A program made the position numbers and the translations under genes. Below, piece by piece: positions 4,402-6,898 of a DNA stretch of 6,898 nucleotides (position 1 is the stretch's first letter; each line of letters opens with the position of its first letter). This DNA is from Pseudomonadota bacterium. GTDB taxonomy: Bacteria > Myxococcota > Myxococcia > Myxococcales > Anaeromyxobacteraceae. The notes under the pieces were generated by a model. That model saw nothing but the letters and a program-made list of their open reading frames with translations, did no database searches and had not been told where the DNA came from. The stretch lies in NCBI GenBank assembly GCA_023411405.1, contig JAEYOU010000526.1, positions 1-6,898 on the forward strand, given 5' to 3'.

Positions 4402-6150
4402 TCAGGGCGAACGGCCCTCGGCGGGCCGCACGTCCCGGAGCTTGAGCTGCAGCCGCCGGGTCCCGTCCCACTCGTCGAACCCGACCGAGAACGCCGCGTC
4501 CACGGGCCCCTCGGCGCAGAGGGCCGCGCGGTCGCCCATGCCGAACCCGATGGCGTCGAGGCCGCGCGCGCCGAGCGCGAGCTTCAGGTGCACCCCGGCC
4601 GCGCCCACCGTCCGGCCCCGTGCCGCAGCCCGCCGGAGCGCGAACACCGGCTCCGGATGCCCCGCCCCGAACGGCGCGAGCCGCTCGAGGTCCGCCGCGG
4701 CGCGATCGGTGAGCTCGGCGTCGTCGATCCAGCCGTCGATCCGGCAGCGCGGCTGGAGGTCCGCCTCCGAGAGGCGCGCCGCCGCGTGCGCCTCGAACGC
4801 CGCCCGGAAGCCGTCGATCGCGGCCCGCTCGACGGTCACCCCGGCGGCGTGCTTGTGACCGCCGAACCGGGCGAGGTGCGCGGCGCAGGTCGCGAGGGCG
4901 TCGTACAGGTGGAAGCTCTCGATCGAGCGCCCGCTCCCCTTCCCGCTCTCCCCCTCGAGCGCGATCAGCACGGCGGGCCGGTGGAACCGCTCGACGATGC
5001 GCGAGGCGACGATGCCGACCACGCCCGCGTGCCACCCGTCGCGGGCGAGCACGAGCCCGCGCGCGCCCGCGGCGACGCGCGCCGCCGCGTCCTCCATCGC
5101 CTCCTCGAGGATGCGCCGCTCGATCTCCTGCCGCGCCTGGTTCTCGCGGTCGAGCTCCTCGGCGAGCGCGCGGGCGTTCTCCTCGTCGTCCGCGAGCATG
5201 AGGCGCACGCCGCGCCCGGCGTCGTCGAGCCGGCCGGCGGCGTTGATCCGCGGCGCGAGCCGGAAGCCGACCTGGCCCGCGGTGACCGGCTGGCCGTCGG
5301 CGATCCCCGCCACGCGCTTCAGCGCGCGCACGCCCGGGCGCCGGCTCTTCGCGAGCACCTCGAGCCCCCAGCGGACGAGGGTCCGGTTCGCGCCCACGAG
5401 CGGCACGACGTCGGCGATCGTCCCGAGCGCGACGAGGTCGAGCGCGTCCTTGAGGTTCGGCTCCGGCCGGCGCGGGCCGAACCGGCCCGCGTCGCGCAGC
5501 CGGCGGCGCAGGGCCATGACGAGCGCGAACGTCACCCCGACGGCGGCCAGGTCCTTGCTCGGGTAGGCGCAGCCGGGCTGGTGCGGGTTGAGGATGGCCG
5601 CCGCCGCCGGAAGCTCCACCGGCACGGTGTGATGGTCCACGACCACCGCGTCCACGCCGAACGCCGCCGCGGCCCGGACCTCCTCGACGCTCGTGATCCC
5701 GCAGTCGAGCGTCACGAGGAGCCGCACCCCCTGCCCCGCGAGCCGGGCGACGGCGTCGCCGTTGAGCCCGTATCCCTCGACGAGGCGGTGAGGCACGTAG
5801 GTGACGACGTCGCCGCCGGCCGCGCGCAGGAAGCCGGTGAGCAGCGAGGTCGAGGTGACGCCGTCCACGTCGTAGTCGCCGTAGCAGGCGATCCGCTCGC
5901 CCGCGTCGAGCGCCCGCGCGATCCGGGCCACCGCGCCGTCCATGCCCTTCATCGAGAAGGGATCCGGCAGATCTGCGAGCGGGGCCTCGAGGAACCGCGC
6001 CGCGGTGGCGGGATCGACGTGGCCGCGCGCGGCGAGCACGCGGGCGGCGAGCGGGTGGAGCCGGAGGGCCTCCGCCAGCCGGGCGGCCGCGGCCTCGGAC
6101 TCCGGCCCTCCCCGCGCCTCGATCCATCGCTTCCCGCTCGCGCCGTTCAC
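4402..6150 (-). CDS. recJ: Single-stranded-DNA-specific exonuclease RecJ
   Basis: This 582-residue DHH-family nuclease, close to the 577 of E. coli RecJ, degrades single-stranded DNA 5' to 3' with divalent metal in RecFOR recombination, mismatch and base-excision repair. Visible motifs: YGDYDVDGVTS (90-100; Asp92, 94, 96), LDCGITS (Asp149), VDHH (Asp172, His173, His174), and GTIADVVPL (Asp247). The DHHA1 region has GRSIESFHLYDAL (407-419) and GGHKHAAG (430-437). LAPFGAGHPEPVF (491-503) opens the C-terminal OB-fold part. All expected metal ligands are present. The start is uncertain. GTG at 6148-6150 gives a normal N-terminus (NGASGKRWIEARGG), but its nearest strong ribosome site, AGGGAGG at 6168-6174, is 17 nt away. 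An in-frame ATG at 6244-6246 would add 32 residues made largely of a Gly/Thr repeat and would overlap the divergent gene. Identity is certain; the first residues are not. Confidence 0.96.
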   Translation of the reverse strand: MNGASGKRWIEARGGPESEAAAARLAEALRLHPLAARVLAARGHVDPATAARFLEAPLADLPDPFSMKGMDGAVARIARALDAGERIACYGDYDVDGVTSTSLLTGFLRAAGGDVVTYVPHRLVEGYGLNGDAVARLAGQGVRLLVTLDCGITSVEEVRAAAAFGVDAVVVDHHTVPVELPAAAAILNPHQPGCAYPSKDLAAVGVTFALVMALRRRLRDAGRFGPRRPEPNLKDALDLVALGTIADVVPLVGANRTLVRWGLEVLAKSRRPGVRALKRVAGIADGQPVTAGQVGFRLAPRINAAGRLDDAGRGVRLMLADDEENARALAEELDRENQARQEIERRILEEAMEDAAARVAAGARGLVLARDGWHAGVVGIVASRIVERFHRPAVLIALEGESGKGSGRSIESFHLYDALATCAAHLARFGGHKHAAGVTVERAAIDGFRAAFEAHAAARLSEADLQPRCRIDGWIDDAELTDRAAADLERLAPFGAGHPEPVFALRRAAARGRTVGAAGVHLKLALGARGLDAIGFGMGDRAALCAEGPVDAAFSVGFDEWDGTRRLQLKLRDVRPAEGRSP

Positions 6151-6192
6151 GAGCGCTCGGTAGCATGCCTCCCTGACACGGTCCTCGCCCGA

Positions 6193-6229
6193 GCCCGTGC
6201 CCGTGCCCGCGCCCGTGCCCGTTGCCCGA
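6193..6229. repeat. GCCCGT hexanucleotide tandem repeat
   Basis: Five consecutive 6-bp units from 6193 to 6222 (GCCCGT, GCCCGT, GCCCGC, GCCCGT, GCCCGT), then one extra T and a sixth near-copy, GCCCGA (6224-6229). The array fills most of the 94-bp spacer between divergent recJ and the BNR-repeat gene. If recJ began at 6246, the units would encode repeated Thr-Gly/Ala-Gly. Simple repeats of this kind can change copy number by slippage. Confidence 0.8.
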
Positions 6230-6234
6230 GGATC

Positions 6235-6240
6235 AGGAGG
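6235..6240 (+). promoter_or_regulatory. Ribosome binding site of the BNR-repeat gene
   Basis: AGGAGG, 4 nt before the ATG at 6245. Together with the signal peptide that begins at this ATG, it makes the start secure even though the gene runs off the window. Confidence 0.65.
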
Positions 6241-6244
6241 CGTC

Positions 6245-6898
6245 ATGCATCCGCGTTTCCTCGCTGCAATCCTCGCCCCCGCCGCGCCCATCCCCCTCGC
6301 CGCCGCCCTCCTCCTCGCCGCCGCGCCCGCGGGCGCGTCCGAGTGGCGCCTCCTCGCGCGCCGCACGTTCGAGCACCGGGTCACCGCCGCCGGGTTCGTC
6401 GACGCGCGGCGGGGGTTGACGGTCGGCGGCGCCGGGGCCGGCAACATGGCCTACGTCTTCACCACCGCCGACGGCGGGAGGACGTGGCGCGAGGCCGCGA
6501 GCCCGTCGTGGCGGCGGCACGCGCTCGAGCTCTCGGCCGCGGGCTTCGCGTGGCACGCGGGCGTGCTGCACACCGGGCGATCGTTCGACTTCGGGCGGAG
6601 CTGGTACCACGGCGGCAGCTTCGCGGAGGCCGACCCGGGCCCGGCCGTCCTGCTCTCGTTCGCGGACGAGAACCGGGGCCTCGTAGCGACGGCGCGGCGG
6701 CTCGGCCGCACCGACGACGGCGGCCTGCGCTGGCTGGAGGTCCCGCTCCCGGAGACGGTCGAGGAGCTCGCCGCCGTCTCCCTCGCCATCGCGCCGACCC
6801 GGCCCGGGGAGCACGCGCCATCGCTGGTCCGGCTCCACACCCTCCGCCCGGTCGTCGCGCGCGCGCTCGACGCGGCGGGAGCGCTCTGGGTCGTCGAC
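6245..6898 (+). CDS. Exported BNR/Asp-box (YCF48-like) beta-propeller protein (3' partial)
   Basis: The frame is open from the ATG to the window end, giving 218 residues with no stop. Residues 1-31 form a signal peptide: MHPR, a long hydrophobic Ala/Leu stretch, and an AGA cleavage site before SEW. There is no lipobox cysteine, so a soluble periplasmic or secreted protein is expected. Three Asp boxes follow at intervals of about 40 residues: TADGGRTW (74-81), SFDFGRSW (113-120) and the degenerate TDDGGLRW (156-163). Before the first and third come F-x-D/E-x-x-R/x-G strands (GFVDARRG 50-57; SFADENRG 138-145), the pattern of YCF48/BNR propeller blades. Such proteins are binding or assembly scaffolds, or occasionally glycosidases; no catalytic residues can be judged in this fragment. 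Divergent from recJ. A plant-type photosystem role is not implied. The fold is likely; the function is unknown. Confidence 0.85.
   Translation, partial: MHPRFLAAILAPAAPIPLAAALLLAAAPAGASEWRLLARRTFEHRVTAAGFVDARRGLTVGGAGAGNMAYVFTTADGGRTWREAASPSWRRHALELSAAGFAWHAGVLHTGRSFDFGRSWYHGGSFAEADPGPAVLLSFADENRGLVATARRLGRTDDGGLRWLEVPLPETVEELAAVSLAIAPTRPGEHAPSLVRLHTLRPVVARALDAAGALWVVD

Noticed and set aside
2034..4445. 803-codon forward open frame spanning the aspS antisense strand and the YHS gene
   Set aside because: It is the complement shadow of aspS and overlaps the YHS gene in another frame; the product is compositionally abnormal and shows no recognisable motif.
3884..6166. 760-codon minus frame overlapping recJ in a different frame
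   Set aside because: Arg/Gly/Ala-rich shadow of recJ. Its ATG follows AGGGAGG by only one base, too close to serve as a start, and it runs through the YHS gene and its promoter.
1..6898. CRISPR arrays, tRNA or rRNA genes, transposon ends, phage or toxin-antitoxin modules
   Set aside because: No spaced direct repeats, cloverleaf, transposase-like or integrase-like product or paired small toxin/antitoxin frames were seen by reading both strands.

Overview
The window has very high GC and near-total G/C at third codon positions, and every gene looks bacterial. Together with candidate sigma-54 promoters, a bacterial-type AspRS of the non-discriminating kind and a flagellar-type small protein, this suggests a high-GC myxobacterium-like (Anaeromyxobacter-type) deltaproteobacterium. 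That assignment is inferred from composition and gene content only; no database search was possible.

Layout, left to right. (1) 1-63: probable last 20 codons of a forward gene, ending 3 bp before the stop of a convergent small gene. (2) 67-264, minus: a 65-residue protein resembling the YjfB-type putative motility family, with a sigma-54-like -24/-12 element upstream. (3) 442-1941, minus: a 499-residue class I CoA-transferase of the succinyl-CoA:acetate CoA-transferase / acetyl-CoA hydrolase family. (4) 2094-3908, minus: aspS, full-length aspartyl-tRNA synthetase. (5) 3909-4153: a 245-bp divergent spacer holding a candidate aspS promoter, three inverted repeats and a strong sigma-54-like promoter. 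(6) 4154-4366, plus: a 70-residue stand-alone YHS-domain protein. (7) 4367-4401: two hairpins between convergent genes. (8) 4402-6150, minus: recJ, single-strand-specific 5'-3' exonuclease. (9) 6151-6244: a divergent spacer with a GCCCGT hexamer repeat. (10) 6245-6898, plus: the first 218 codons of an exported BNR/Asp-box beta-propeller protein, cut by the window end.

The genes do not form one pathway. aspS and recJ are translation and DNA-repair housekeeping genes, the CoA-transferase is central acetate/succinate metabolism, and the small YHS and motility-type proteins look like separately regulated accessory genes. Each gene seems to have its own transcription unit: spacers of 35-245 bp carry hairpins or promoter-like sites and no two neighbouring genes overlap. 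I see no CRISPR array, tRNA, rRNA, insertion sequence, prophage or clear new multi-gene system. The most interesting signals are regulatory: two sigma-54-like promoters in front of two very small genes, one of them with a cluster of inverted repeats at enhancer-like distances.
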